Assembly: GCA_015680685.1 (NCBI GenBank)
Contig: MNCI01015670.1
Span: 1,095,916 to 1,159,915, forward strand
Direction of reading: 5' to 3'
DNA from: Gnetum montanum
Taxonomy: Eukaryota; Streptophyta; Gnetopsida; Gnetales; Gnetaceae
Length of the DNA: 64,000 nucleotides
The notes under the pieces were generated by a model, which did no database searches, was not told the DNA's origin, and worked only from the letters and a program-made list of their open reading frames with translations. Positions 11,421-23,196 of the stretch are shown one piece after another. Each line of letters opens with the position of its first letter. Position 1 is the stretch's first letter. Both the position numbers and the translations under genes were made by a program.

Positions 11421-11699
11421 CAAGGTGTAGCTCAAATTCAAAATGATGACCTCCTTCAAAGTTCCAACACTTGCATTTATCTGGATATTTTGGTGATGAT
11501 GATGATGCCCCTTTGTTTAATTGAGATGTTTATCATGAGCTAACTGAAGCTATCCACATTCCAAGGAAGCATGTTCATGATCATAGAATCAAGTGAATCA
11601 ACATGGTTAAACTACCAATGTATATATGGTATACTAGTTACAATCCCAACTTCACATGTAAGACTTTAACAATTCTTACTATCTTCAAGGGATCATAAG

Positions 11700-13010
11700 C
11701 AATTGGTAGAAGTTGTAGTTGTTTCCTCGTACCTTCACCAAACTCATAGAGAACTAGTACACATACTTATCTCTAAGGTCAATTTAGAGATAATTAGACA
11801 TGGTAATAATATTTCACACAAAATTTCAAAACCTATGGCTAAATTTTAAACATCTAGAAGGAGATGGTCGAATGAAGATAAGAAGTGCATAAACCTCTCA
11901 ACATAGTCATAGAGAGGTAGATGAAAACTACTAATCATTGTCCAAATTATGGTTTTAACTAAAGAGAGTAGTTGATGCATATTCTAGAATAGCTAAGTTA
12001 GGAAATAAGAGAGCTTGTGAATATGTACATGTGGAGTAGATACATAAGAAATTCATGGCCCACATCAAAGCACTCTTGGACACCTTAGCAAGTAAGAAGA
12101 GTGAGTGGAGACAAAGATAGTCTATGGAGGAGTATAATCATGACCCAACACATAGAAATGAGGCTAAAAATGTTTAAGTTACCAGTAGTCCTCCCACTAT
12201 GATCAAGGTTGTGTTGTAAGATCAAGTTTGAAGAAACAAAGCCTTGATAGAGTTGGATCATAAAGTGTATTAATTTTGGCACATGATGAATGAAAAGATG
12301 ACCACTACTCTTAAGGACATTGAGGATAAGGTGGTTGAATATACAACCAAAGAAATTACACGACATAAATGTTGAAAGAGATATGAAGGAAATGATAAAG
12401 ATAAGCTCTCTCATTCTAAGAGCATTCAAAAAGATCTAAATAAGGCTTCTTCATCCTCTGATGATAAATGTACTTGCAAATATTGCATAGATATTCATGA
12501 TTTATAGTATTACCTAGGCATGACTCACATGATTGATGAGATGGAATAATCACAAATTCCTCTAAATCTCATATCTGTCTAGAGATAAATGAGAAGGACT
12601 TCATACCTAGGTTGTTCACACTATCTTCAAGGTGCATTTCGAAAGCCTATGCAGTAATACCAATAGTGGCAAGCTCCAAATCCTTGGGGTACTACTTTAG
12701 GAAATCTTTCTACTTCTATGCACCAATAGATGGTGCTCCTTTCCAACCACTATTTTCATAGTGCATAGGTAGGTGCTTATCAACCCTTATTAATGATATG
12801 TTAATAGTACTGGCCTACTTCAAGTAGCCTTGCTAGTCAAGCTCTCTAGCAGTAGCAACATCTACTCGATCACATGCAAGATTGGATAGCCATTCAAATA
12901 CAATCAAGAGATGCTAAATCATGTAATATTTCCTACTATATTGATCCTATTTTCATGTATACATCTAGGTAATATTATTAATATCCTCCTGATTCAGTTA
13001 TGGGGGAAGC
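11700..13010 (+). pseudogene. gag: gag of element F, heavily decayed
   Basis: Fragments correspond to E gag: SEWRQR ... SMEEYNHDP near 12,100 matches the E segment EEGELRKR ... IMEEYNYDP near 2,170-2,230. A cysteine/histidine cluster (CTCKYCIDIHDL, near 12,470) sits where the zinc knuckle is expected. It ends at TCAGTTATGGGGGAAG (12,994-13,009). Stops are frequent. Confidence 0.5.
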
Positions 13011-14640
13011 TTAAGATCCTGTAGTAGAAAATTCTATCGTAAGTGTAGATGTACAAATCCTAAGACTAGGTCCACATCACCCTATTCATCTTCTAGAGAG
13101 GAAAATCATTCTTGCTAGATAGAAGCCCACATTCTTGATGTCTCAATGAAATTACTAATCATAATCAACATCTAGTATCTACTTTAGGAAAAATTTCCAT
13201 AATGACATCTAGTAAAGATAATCAGATGGTACCTAATGATGATGCTATCACCATCTCCATGTCTATGATGGCTATATGAGCATCCAAAGAAGGATATTTG
13301 CCCAAAAAAATAATATTTTAATAGTCCCATAGTGGAAATTATATTATCAAAAAGGGTCATTATCTAACTCTTTGTGACTCTATTTTGGAAGCCAATATCA
13401 TCTAATTACAACAATATCATGATTAGGAGATTCCTCCTCTTAATTGTACCAACATTCTTCATCTCTTCCATTTTATTCTTGTCCATGATTCTGTATGATA
13501 GGAAGTCAATCAGGTGAAGTGGAGAATAATATTTGGCCATCTAAGGAGGTAAACTCATGTTTAATGCTAATGTATCACCAATTTTTTGGAATCCATGGAT
13601 GTCTCATCAATAGGATTCACAAGGGAAAGAACAACAAGTGTTTGCTATGGGAAGGATCCACTTGTAAATCCTTGATGGATTGGCATTATAAGTGAGTAAG
13701 CTAATGCTTATCTCCTAGTGATGTTAGTGGTTGTATTGCATAAGGCACTTGATTGGTCTTCCACTTGTATGAATGTCAACTCTTCATGCTTCAAGATTTG
13801 ATCATGACAAACTCTCTCTAATTCACCTCATTTGTGTTTGTATTTCATTATTCTTGGTGTTCTAATCATTCTTCCATTTTTCTAACCCATATTTCCTAGC
13901 TTTTTATTCATGGGAACATATAAATTAATCAATCAACCCAATTCTTGTTATTGTCGATGTTACCATAGGTAAGTTTATACTACTCTTATTATCATGCTCT
14001 TATGATGCTTTACTAGAATAATTCATGGTGATTCAAACATGTTGTAAACCTTGCATGTGGCTTTGATGGTTACATAAGATAAGTTCATGGCTTAGGTGGT
14101 GAATTTTTTTCATTTTTCCAAGTTTGGAAGGATGTTTTAATGCACCCCTTGCATAAGTGCAAGGATGTTAATGCCCCTATGCTATTGCATCCCACTAAGC
14201 TAACAAACTAGTATAAATGGAAGGCTTTCCCAAACTCATTTTCACACTTCATATTTTCATTTTTTGTTTTCTTTTGCTTCCATTTCACCATAAACAAGAA
14301 ATAATTTACTAAATTTTCATACCATAGGTTGAATTAGTTATATTTTTAAATGAAATCTTCTTGGTCTTTCTTGTACTTAGTGTTCTTGCTATGGTTTAAG
14401 CCTAGTATCTTGTAACTCAATAGTGAGGGATAGAACTTAATATGGATATTTATTTAATGCATTTAGTAGTTATCAAAACATATTCTACCTTATTTGTACT
14501 TACCCAGACATACCATGATTTCATATTTTTGATATTGTTTTTTAAGTATTTGTAAGGGTCGTATTTATCATTGTTTCTATGTACAATTTTTATAATGATA
14601 GTATGATGCCTAAGGCACTTACGTTTACAACAATCTTCAT
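13011..14640 (+). other. Non-coding internal region of F
   Basis: I see no recognisable coding sequence. The AT-rich stretch 14,200-14,300 contains a TATA-like AGTATAAATGG (14,210-14,220) but no paired LTR was found, so it may be internal sequence or an older remnant. Confidence 0.3.
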
Positions 14641-16919
14641 AGCTCATCATGTTAGGATGATAGTGAAAAAAACTTCATAGACCAAGGAGGACTACAGTTG
14701 AATAATCTTAGGCCTCCATCTACAGGCCCGCTCAAGAACCACTAGTTATTAAGGAGGAGGAAGGAAAAGAGCTTAAATCTCTTAATCAAGAATCTACTTC
14801 AAAAAGACATCCACCTAGAAGTAGATTAAGAGGGAGGTAGTTACATTTTCAATCTTTGGGTTGAACTAGTGTACAACATGCAATTGAACAAGTTCCAAAG
14901 AAACTTATAGAAGATGAAGATGATAAGCTTGATAATATCTAAGAAGGAATGGAAATAAAAGATGTTTGGTAGCAACCAATCCATGAATAAAATAACTATC
15001 ATCAATTCATTAAGCTCACTCCTATTGATCTTAAGAAGTCTCTAAATCAAGTGGACTTTTATAAGTACATCATCTAGTCCTTCACATGGTACTAGCATGA
15101 GATAGGAGAATTATATAAAAACCTTGTAGTGAACATTGTCATGATCATTTTTGGAGGGATTCTTATGCCTACCTCTACATGGACACTCTATAGGACTACA
15201 AGATTTCCAAAGGAGCCAACAAATAAGTAGCGGTCATAGACCCACAAGACTAAGCCCATGCTCATATCAAATGTTCTATTTAAGGTCTTTGACATGGACA
15301 AAGTAAAGGTGAAGATGTTAAACTCTCCTTGGTTCATAATACCATGTACAAAATTTTCACACATGAATTTTTACCCACTAAATAGTCATTGGGTATATCT
15401 ACTCAAGAGGTGAAATTTTTGACAATGATGAGAGGAAAGTGCATCATGAACATATCATTTTTTCTCTACAATGCCTTAATTCAAAAGATCAAGGATGTGG
15501 CTAGCGACAAGAGGAAGATATATGTCTTTCAAGGTTCAATTTGAAAACTCTATGTATTGGTGGGCATAGTAAAGAATATGGGAATAAATCCCAGAATTGT
15601 GGGAATGATGGGCTAGGAGAATGTAATGATGGTGGTCCCAAGATAACATCCAAAGGTTGTTAGGGCCATACCAAATTCAGAAGATGAAATGCCTTTAATT
15701 GCAATATCTCGTATCTATTCTTCAATGTAGCTACATCATCATCAAACAAGGGCACTAGATAAGCTTTAAGCTACTTAGCATACAAAGATGCAACATACTA
15801 GCAAATCTATCTCCTAACCTACTAGTTTTATAATCATGCAGAGATAAGAACCTTTTTCTAGTGGTTGGTTTTGACCTATTATGCATGTTAAAGGTGAGGG
15901 ACATGTTGCCATAATTCATATTGAGGGTTTCTAGACCTTAATAGTAATTTCTTGAACATGATTTGAGCCATTGTGGTTGGTGATACTATAAGGGAGAATC
16001 TTTTTCAATTTTCTCCTCCCTTGCTAGATGATCCACCCATGGTTCATTATGATGCCTCTATTTGGTTGCAAAATAATGTTCCTTTGTAAAGTATTTTTCC
16101 TTCCATTGATCAAGTTGTAGCATGCACAATGTCCAACATGTGACGAAAGTCATCCAAGAATCCACTGGTCAACTTGGGACTAGCTATTAGATGAAAGAGG
16201 AGCAAAGGATTATGATAGTGTGCTAAGTTATTATCAAGGAACATTGATAGTATGATGGAGATTGAACTCATCAAGGTATGAACTAAGTTAAAATCCATGG
16301 ATTCTAGTAAAACATTTTATCTAAGAAAGTTGTGTAGAAGCTAGCCAAGGAAATGATAGTTGCATGGAAACTAGAACACTTCACACAATTGGTACCAAAA
16401 CCTTCTATAATCACACTAGAGGTGCATATTGAATGCTTGCAAGTTGAGTTATTTTAGGCATACTAGGTTGGTGAAGAAGTTGTGTTCATGAAAGATGACT
16501 TGAAGCAACAAATTAGAATGCTGAAGAATCAATTCCAAAAATGTGAATATCAGTCAAGAAAAAGAAAAAGAAGTACTATCCCTTTGCTAGTAGGTACGAA
16601 GGTTGAAGGATGAATTTTAGATCATGGCCCAATTTTGGAACAAATACCTTCATATGGAGAAGAAGCACTAAAACTTACAATAGGAGCTAATAAACAACAC
16701 TACTAGAAAATGTAATAACCTTAGTAAGATTCATTTAATTAAGTAGAAAATTTGGGATGTCGAGGTGTGTAGCTTGCATAAACTTATAGCTATGCTCAAT
16801 GAATAAATAATTGGAAAGCAGCATGAGATGAAGAAAAAACTTGACACCTTACACACTAAACTCCAACAAATGGCTATAAGTGAGCTAACAATGAATAAGA
16901 AGCTAAACCTATTGGCAAA
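14641..16919 (+). pseudogene. ORF2 of element F, N-terminal and first coiled-coil part
   Basis: Broken readings rich in Lys, Glu, Asp and Gln resemble the ORF2 of element D in placement and composition. The last part (16,828-16,919, MKKKLDTLHTKLQQM) is coiled-coil-like and resumes at 49,878 after the D insertion (LEKRFTKVEETFASK). No enzyme motif is visible. Confidence 0.4.
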
Positions 16920-16924
16920 CATGT

Positions 16925-17754
16925 TGATGAATCATGATTTGCTAGGCTCTAATATTGGATCTGTGATATCAGGTACACGATATCGTGGCCTAGGTAACGA
17001 TATCGTGATTCTGATGTAAGCCTATAAATACACATTTGGATGCATAGGAAGAAAAAGTAAGATAGTGTTAGAGTAGAGTCTTTTTTTCAGTTTCAATTCT
17101 TTCCCTAGTGCATGCCCATAATGTGATGATTGTAATTGTATGAAACCTTTATTTGAGTGTGATGTACTTGGACACACATATGACCAGTAATAAAGATTGA
17201 GATTACTCCATCATTACAACATTCACTTAGTTTTAATTGTTTAATCATTATTGTTATTTATTGCTTTCTTAGTTAATATTTCTTTACCATCATTACTATT
17301 CTTGTTATTAAATGAGGAATGAGTACGACTTAATCACGAACATTTAAGTGTAACTACTTAGTGACTCAATAGTGTATCTAGGAGTGCTCAAGTAATATGC
17401 GCTTGGTAATCCCAGAAATAGTACACAAGGTCGAAGATGCACACAGATGATTAAGGATAGATGCTCATCGCACTTCGGCTAGCTTAGACTTCATTTCCTA
17501 CTACTTATTAGTTTAATCAAGGTTATCTTCCATTATCCCTAGGAGTAGCACTAGTTAGGGCCACATCATTCGCTTCACTTTGGACTAAATCATACGTGAC
17601 CAAGCAAATACTAGTCCAGGTGGGAAGACAATGAACTGCAATTAATGTGTAACTATCTAGATACCACAACTAGTCCTTCTGCAGAGTTCGACTGGATCGT
17701 GCGTGAACACTCGTATTCATATGGTTGAGGGTAGGGGTACCCCACCGCTCATCA
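16925..17754 (+). repeat. 5' LTR of element D
   Basis: It is 830 bp, starts TGATGAATC and ends CATCA before the primer site. GATATC motifs at about 16,964, 16,979 and 16,999 precede the TATA box CTATAAATAC (17,022-17,031). It aligns end to end with 49,018-49,872. Confidence 0.9.
16960..17031 (+). promoter_or_regulatory. U3 GATATC array and TATA box of D 5' LTR
   Basis: The palindrome CGATATCG occurs twice (ACACGATATCGTGG, AACGATATCGTGA), with a third GATATC upstream, immediately before CTATAAATAC. In the 3' LTR the same sites are decayed to AATATC by single changes. Confidence 0.55.
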
Positions 17755-17755
17755 T

Positions 17756-17773
17756 TAGCACCATTGTCACAGA
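17756..17773 (+). promoter_or_regulatory. Primer binding site of element D
   Basis: TAGCACCATTGTCACAGA follows the 5' LTR by one base. Most differences from the tRNA-Asp complement are transitions. Confidence 0.5.
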
Positions 17774-17888
17774 TGGTGCTAGTTATTTAGATTAGCTACA
17801 TCATCCAAGATCGTTGTAATGAAGCCTTAACAATATACCTTTTAGAAAGAAAGTAATTGCAAATAAGTCACACACAAATTTACAACAA

Positions 17889-18570
17889 TGTCTCTCTCAC
17901 AAGACTATGATAACGTAACAACTAGTATGGCAATTCATTGGAGAACCAACAAATTATATGATGATGAAGTTAAAGTTTGAAGTACTCAGTCTAATGTAGG
18001 GGTCTCCTATATACATAAACGAAGACAACATCATTCTAATTCATAATTCCATAACCTACCTAGTGACAATGAACCCCTACTAACCACTAAGAGCCTAATG
18101 CATATACAAGAGGTTGTTCGAATATCCTGTAGGCATCGCAAGGAAAGCTGTCTACCCAGGATTGATTTAAATAACTTTTCCAAGTTTTTAGGAGGCTATG
18201 ATTTAGATCCGCAACATCATTTACAAGCCTTCCATGATGCCTTTGTATGGAAAAATATTGATAATGGCTGGAAAAAACTTAAGCTCTTTCCTACGACACG
18301 CGTTGGCCAAGCAAAAGTATGGTACGGGTCCTTAAGACCAAAATCAATTTGACATTGGCTAACAATGGTAGAATTCTTCACTGAAAGGTATCAAACTTAT
18401 GCAAGAGTGTCAACCTTGAGGAGACAAATCCAAGAGTGGAAATAAGAGCAAAATGAACCCTTAGACATGGCCTTAGAAAGATACTATTCATTATTAAACA
18501 ATTGCCCAAGCCATGGGTTCTCCAAGAAAAGGCTAATATATCAGATCATAGATGGGCTCTGTAATAAAAC
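17889..18570 (+). pseudogene. gag: gag of element D, 5' part
   Basis: The first ATG (17,889) opens a reading that shifts frame near 17,980-18,060. From 18,098 a clear Retrotrans_gag-like block reads FLGGYDLDPQHHLQAFHDAF with a following W-K-K-L-K-L-F and QAKVWYGSL. After stops, YYSLLNNCPSHGF (18,480-18,520) matches YYALLHHCPSHGY of element E. Element A interrupts at 18,570; the gene resumes at 21,828. Confidence 0.7.
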
Positions 18571-20050
18571 TGTTGGCGACCGTTTGCAACGTTACCACCA
18601 ACAAGTGTCCTTGAACAGGATTTAGGTGCTTGCTGGTCTCTGGCAACACCAAGGTCCAAATACCTTCAAATAGACTCAGTAGTTAATGTGAGTATGTGTG
18701 TGTGCTGTTGTGGTGTGCGGTTGTGAAATATGAAATGATTGCATTATGTGTAAACTACGAATGACTTATCTTAAAGAGATTCAGCCAACTTTGTCAAGTA
18801 CTGTGAGTTTTGAGAGTTCCAATTTTTTTCAATTGCCTAATCTACGCAGTCCTTATAATACCTACTTGTAACAAATAAAATTTTGCAAAAACATTTGAGC
18901 ACAACTCTGTGAATCTACTTCTAATTTTCCCCAGAGAAAGAGATAGTTCCACAAGAAAACTAGAAATAGAGCAAGATTCAATGGAAATAGACAAAAAGGA
19001 AAACATATTTGTGTTAAGACCTCAAATATTTAAACAAGGTAAAATGATATGAGTAAACACTTCGCAATAAAGCTATCCCAAATTCAATATCTACGAATTG
19101 TTCAAACTTCCAAGGCTCAAATAAGCAATTTCTTCAAGACAATCCTACTATGCTACCAAAAAATTTCTGTGTAAACTATCACGTACGAGACTCCATTTTG
19201 GCTAGATAATGGACGTCAACAATTGCATTCAACAGAACCTTCAAAAGACTTGACAATTTTTGATTGAAATACCATGGAGATTCACTGTAAAGATAAAAAG
19301 AAGCTATTCTAGTTCCATCAAAATACCAAATATTTTCTGAACACTCTTGATGATTGAATCGTTCAATGGCATGACTACAAGTAGAGGCTCTCTTACAACA
19401 ATCTCAATAGCAGTTCTTATACGTTGCACAATAATAAAATTTACTACTAAAATGCTCTTAATTATTTTAAATACAAGCATTTCTATGGAAAAATTTTAAT
19501 AGAAATTTTCTATCGGGCAACAAGAACAATAAGAGCAATCTAAAAATCCCAAAATTACTCGCCAAGGATGATACTATCTAAACCATTAGCTAAACAGTTT
19601 AAAAAAAATAATAAGCATAACTCATAGGACTATGACAAAGAGGCCGAAATATTTTCTTTAGCAAGCCATCTTACAAGCAATCTTTCACAATTTCTTCCTT
19701 ACAATGCTCTTCTCCCAAGACTCAAAGTGTGTCTCCAAGTGAGAGCCCAAGTGTGATCCCAAGTCTTCCAAAGTGTGTTGTCTTGTCCTGCCCTTGTAAT
19801 CCCATTTTCTTCTTATCCCTGAAGCCTTTTTATAGGGTTCAAAGGTAGTTACATACTTTAAAATATCTTAGCTAACTTCTCTCCCAAGTAAGGAAGTTAC
19901 AACTTACCCAACTAGTTAGGAGATATTTCTCACCAATTTAGTTGGGAAGTTATGTAGTTAGGAAGTTATACATAAAGTTAGGAGGAATTTATGCTAACAT
20001 TGATATTTGTAAATATTACAAATATTTTATGGGTAATAACTTATACAATA
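18571..20050 (-). repeat. Shared module of the A/B family (promoter, R and U5 if an LTR)
   Basis: This part corresponds to 37,440-38,755 in insertion B, apart from the N gap there. Recognisable shared blocks are the terminal GGTCGCCAACA, GGCACCTAAATCCTGTTCAAGG, and the stretch around ACTTCCTAACT. It includes the minus-strand TATA box. No ORF is supported. Confidence 0.75.
19825..19834 (-). promoter_or_regulatory. TATA box of insertion A
   Basis: The minus strand reads CCCTATAAAAAGGCTTC. The B copy at 37,630-37,640 reads TTACAAAAAGG, so it has lost the consensus. Confidence 0.5.
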
Positions 20051-20103
20051 ATGTTTGAAAAATAGATTCAAGACCTCAATATTATGAGAGCTTCATTCAC
20101 TTG

Positions 20104-20178
20104 GAATAATTAAATTAATGGTAATTCTTCAACTGGGCACTTGGAATAATTAAATTAATGGTAAATCTTCAATGATGA
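20104..20178 (+). repeat. Short tandem duplication in A
   Basis: CACTTGGAATAATTAAATTA with its flank occurs twice about 40 bases apart. Confidence 0.8.
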
Positions 20179-20649
20179 ATAAAAATGTAACTTTGATTTA
20201 TTGGCATTATCAAAAATATCTCCTAGCTCTATTAATTTGGTTGTACACCTATCTTAGTGTGCCTTCATGTATCTGTTGTCGCATTCAGTGGACTAGTATG
20301 GTAATAACGAATGCATCGGCATCGGGCACTGCTATTGTTTTGGTGTTCAGTTGCTGAAGAGTGGAGGAGGAAGATTTTCCTTGGAAAAACAGTGTGCTGA
20401 ACATGCGGTTCTAGAAGAACATGCCAATATTCCTTTGGTTCCAACAGCCAATGACAAATGTGATTTAGGGTTTCAGCTACCTGAAATTTTTGCCCCAAAT
20501 TCACCTAGGGCTTCCTGCATTTTTTTTTGTTTGAATCATCTTCCAAATCATTGCTGTTGTTATTGATTGTAGAGCCAAGGGTGAATGTACCATGGATTTG
20601 CATGCTGAAGGAACGCAAAGCATTAGCTAAAGATGGTGAAGGGTATGGT

Positions 20650-20760
20650 AAGTTGAGAAACAGCCCTGCAACTGCCAAAAAATCCTCTGCGTAGTGCGCA
20701 CCTTGCGGGCCTTGTAGAGAACGTCCAGGAAGGTGTTGAAGGCGGGCAAATTTGGGGAAA
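20650..20760 (-). pseudogene. PPR-like gene fragment inside A
   Basis: One minus-strand frame reads AFNTFLDVLYKARKVRTTQ followed by R-I-F and, later, TYHTLHHL. This is close to the pentatricopeptide repeat pattern (TFNtFLdvLcKarkv...aq.iF). It is short, out of frame with the neighbouring 207-codon reading, and lacks a start. The assignment rests on the motif only. Confidence 0.4.
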
Positions 20761-20869
20761 GTTGAAGCACTACATATCGGTGGGAAAAATTTGAAACTAA
20801 AGGTGTCGCTACTCAAATCCAAGAACTTCCGCAACGAAGCTCTGATGAACGGAAACGACCATAAGAGCT

Positions 20870-21590
20870 TCTCCTCCACCGTTAGAAAATCTCCTCCGGC
20901 TCTGCTGGTGGATGGTTCACCCACTGATCCACTACCACGCGGGTGTCTGAGATAGTGTTGCAAAATAAAATGTATACTCCAAAAAGGATAATAGTTAACA
21001 TAACCAAAAATCAGGTAGCAAGAGCCAGGAAATAAACCAGCAACTTCAGCTGAACTTAGGAGAAAATAAACACGCAGCAATGGAAGAAGCAAAGTCACTG
21101 CAGCCAAGATAATCAATGCATAGCTCAAAGATTGAAGAGCATTTTTATCTGGTAAGATAACCAGTCACATTTCTAAGATTTTCTTCCATGTAATCTTCCT
21201 TGCCCACATATCCTTGTTCAAATCTTCCTCTCCAAAATACAGAATAAAGCTTCCGGCTAATGCAGCAATTTTAGAAGAATGAGGATGATCAGTCCTAGGT
21301 TGCAACTTGAACGCTAATCTTTGTAAATGTTTTCTTTTCCACAGCAACAGCAACAGAGGGTAATGAGTAGCATAAATCCATAAAAGATCAACCAGAGAGC
21401 ACCAACAGCAAACAGAGCAACCCTGTAAACCCAACAGAGGCCCAATAATGACGATTGGTGAGGTTCCATCTGCCAGTGTAGGTATCAAATCGGTTCAGAG
21501 GATCAGGCCTTCTAGTCCTATCAGCTTCCAAGAAAAAACCGAGCAAAGTCTTTTGGCATCCATGAATGGATCCTCTAAAACTAGATAATT
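20870..21590 (-). pseudogene. TTYH-like plant transmembrane protein fragment inside A
   Basis: Read on the minus strand, shifted frames give RRPDPLNRF ... TYTG-W ... HYWASVGFTG (21,530-21,425), a hydrophobic segment, then ALQSLSYALIILAAVTLLLPL (about 21,145-21,085) and D-T-R-V-V-V-D-Q-W-V-N-H-P (20,957-20,900). This order matches my knowledge of the plant TTYH-like 'transmembrane protein' family, with its YTGGWN-HYWAS motif and a D-T-C-x-A-M-x-x-W-V motif after the membrane segments. Internal stops and frameshifts make it a dead gene fragment. Introns, if any, were not resolved. Confidence 0.55.
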
Positions 21591-21827
21591 TTGGGTGAAA
21601 ATCTTATAAACCAATGTTTATACCCAAAATTCTGCGTAGATTTTTTTTATAATTCTACTATATATAGGAATGGTACTTCTATATATTTTTTCTTAAATAA
21701 CAATGATGCTATTGTTCACTTATTCTTTTCCTCTCAAACTGAAATTTTAGCCACTTCTCCAAAAATTCTTAAACAATTTAATCTTACCAACCTGCTCCAT
21801 GAAATGGCCAAATGTGCCAACAAAAAC

Positions 21828-23196
21828 AAAGGAAACCCTAGGGATGTATGCCCAAGGTCAACTCTACAAGCTATTAACCCACCAATTCCAAGAGCTTATT
21901 AAGCAGGTAGCAAAAGAAGAAGGAGAAATGGCTAAATGGGAGAATTTTGAAAGCTCCATGATCATGAAGAAGGACCAAAATCTTAAATTAGAAAAGGTCC
22001 ATGATCATGAAGAGGAGAAATTAACTCACCTCAAGGAGGTGGAATCATCTTTGCCAATACTACAATTACTAGATGAAATTGAGGAAAAGATCAATAAGAT
22101 GAAAAAATGGATGCATGAAAAATGTGGAGAATATGACAACACTATTAGAGGTAGAACCATGATAAACTAAGAAGTAGGACAGAACACCCTTAGACAATTG
22201 TAAAGAAGGGTTGAAGAGAATAAGGATAAAAAGTCAACTGCTAATCATATGTATCAATGTAATGTTTGCCTGTATGACCATCCCAAAGGTCAATGCCCAA
22301 TCTTGTCACATTTACATGAGCATTGGGGAATAATGTTACATCCAGAGTTCATACAAAAATACTGTGTTCAATCATAATGGCAAAAATTCCAATCATGGGG
22401 AAGGCCACCCTGAAATTGGTCACACCATTCATACCATTTGAACCCAAGTGCTTATCAGGTTCAGCATCCTATTTCCCCAACTGGGTCAACATCCTCTATC
22501 TCACCATGTTTTTATCATTCTCATAAATACTCTCAACCCATGTCCTCTTCCACAAGATCACCACCTAATGTTCCTTGCACTTCTCCTCACTGCCAATATC
22601 CTCACCCTTCACCTCCTTCTACATCGCCACTAGTTGCGCTAGAACATTTTGCACCATAGCACCAACCCACGAACGTTACTTGTGCTACTATAGTCAATAG
22701 CAGTGGAGGCCATCCACAACATTGAAAGTACCCTTTCTTTAGGCATGACCAAAGGAAAAGACAACATGCTTCTGAAACCACTACATCCTCCAACCTAGCA
22801 CAAGTCCAGCACTATGATAAATCTACTTCCTCAAACACAATGCCTCCTATTACCTTCTTAGGGACACTAATCAATACTCTAACTACCATGCGGCCTAATG
22901 AATATAACCACATAGGGAGACATATTGATCCTTGCATACCAACTCATGGTCATGAGTGTTGTAGTGATTCAACTCCTTATCATACTACTACATCTTATAA
23001 TCTGCCCCACTATGTCAACTTTAATAAAGTGTGTGCACTCCAATTTGGGTACATTCCATCCACCAAATCAAAAGACACCCAATCGTTTGGATATGACTAG
23101 ACTCCAATATTTCCAACATGCATGGATCCACATTTTCCATTTATTAATTCTAGTCGTGCCCAAAATTTTAGTTATGGGGGATATCCTCCATTCTAA
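21828..23196 (+). pseudogene. gag: gag of element D, 3' part
   Basis: The gene resumes after A with TLGMYAQGQLYKLL and LIKQVAKEEGEMAK, matching E gag. A charged coiled-coil-like stretch (EEKINKMKKWMHEK) follows, then a zinc-knuckle-like CNVCLYDHPKGQC (about 22,260-22,298), a Ser/Pro/Tyr-rich tail, and a final reading ending NFSYGGYPPF at TAA 23,194. The tail stop lies just beyond the purine motif. Confidence 0.7.
23169..23182 (+). promoter_or_regulatory. Purine motif AGTTATGGGGGATA at end of D gag
   Basis: It overlaps the last gag codons and is followed within about 35 bases by a T-rich tract, as in E and J. Further D copies lie at 45,730-45,745 and, before the 3' LTR, at 49,004-49,017. Confidence 0.45.

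Larger units (their letters stand above)
11550..16924 (+). mobile_element. Element F, left part (decayed gag plus coiled-coil ORF)
   Basis: Weak gag blocks (11,700-13,010) are followed by a decayed ORF region (14,641-16,919) that continues beyond the D insertion at 49,878. No clear 5' LTR was found; the junction with remnant J lies between about 11,500 and 11,700. CATGT at 16,920-16,924 is the duplicated target of element D. Confidence 0.5.
18571..21822 (-). mobile_element. Insertion A: TGTTGGC...GCCAACA element with captured gene fragments
   Basis: It begins TGTTGGCGACC, ends GTGCCAACA and is flanked by AAAAC (18,566-18,570 and 21,823-21,827). TG...CA ends and a 5 bp duplication fit a solo LTR. 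Its first 1.48 kb (18,571-20,050) matches insertion B in reverse, and its last 40 bp matches the other end of B, but the middle is unrelated to B. On the minus strand a TATA box (19,825-19,834) lies in the shared part, so I infer minus orientation with the variable cargo in U3. It could instead be an unknown gene-carrying element. Confidence 0.75.

Noticed and set aside
13840-14640. Possible LTR with AGTATAAATGG promoter inside F
   Set aside because: No matching second copy or bounded ends could be found.
20505-21128. 207-codon minus-strand reading as one intact membrane protein gene
   Set aside because: The start is TTG just after an in-frame TGA, and the familiar motifs switch frames; it fits a decayed captured fragment better.
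18571-21822. Insertion A as a DNA transposon (MULE, hAT, CACTA or Helitron)
   Set aside because: The 5 bp duplication and TG...CA ends do not fit the 9, 8, 3 or 0 bp duplications and known ends of those groups; an LTR origin fits better, though not proven.
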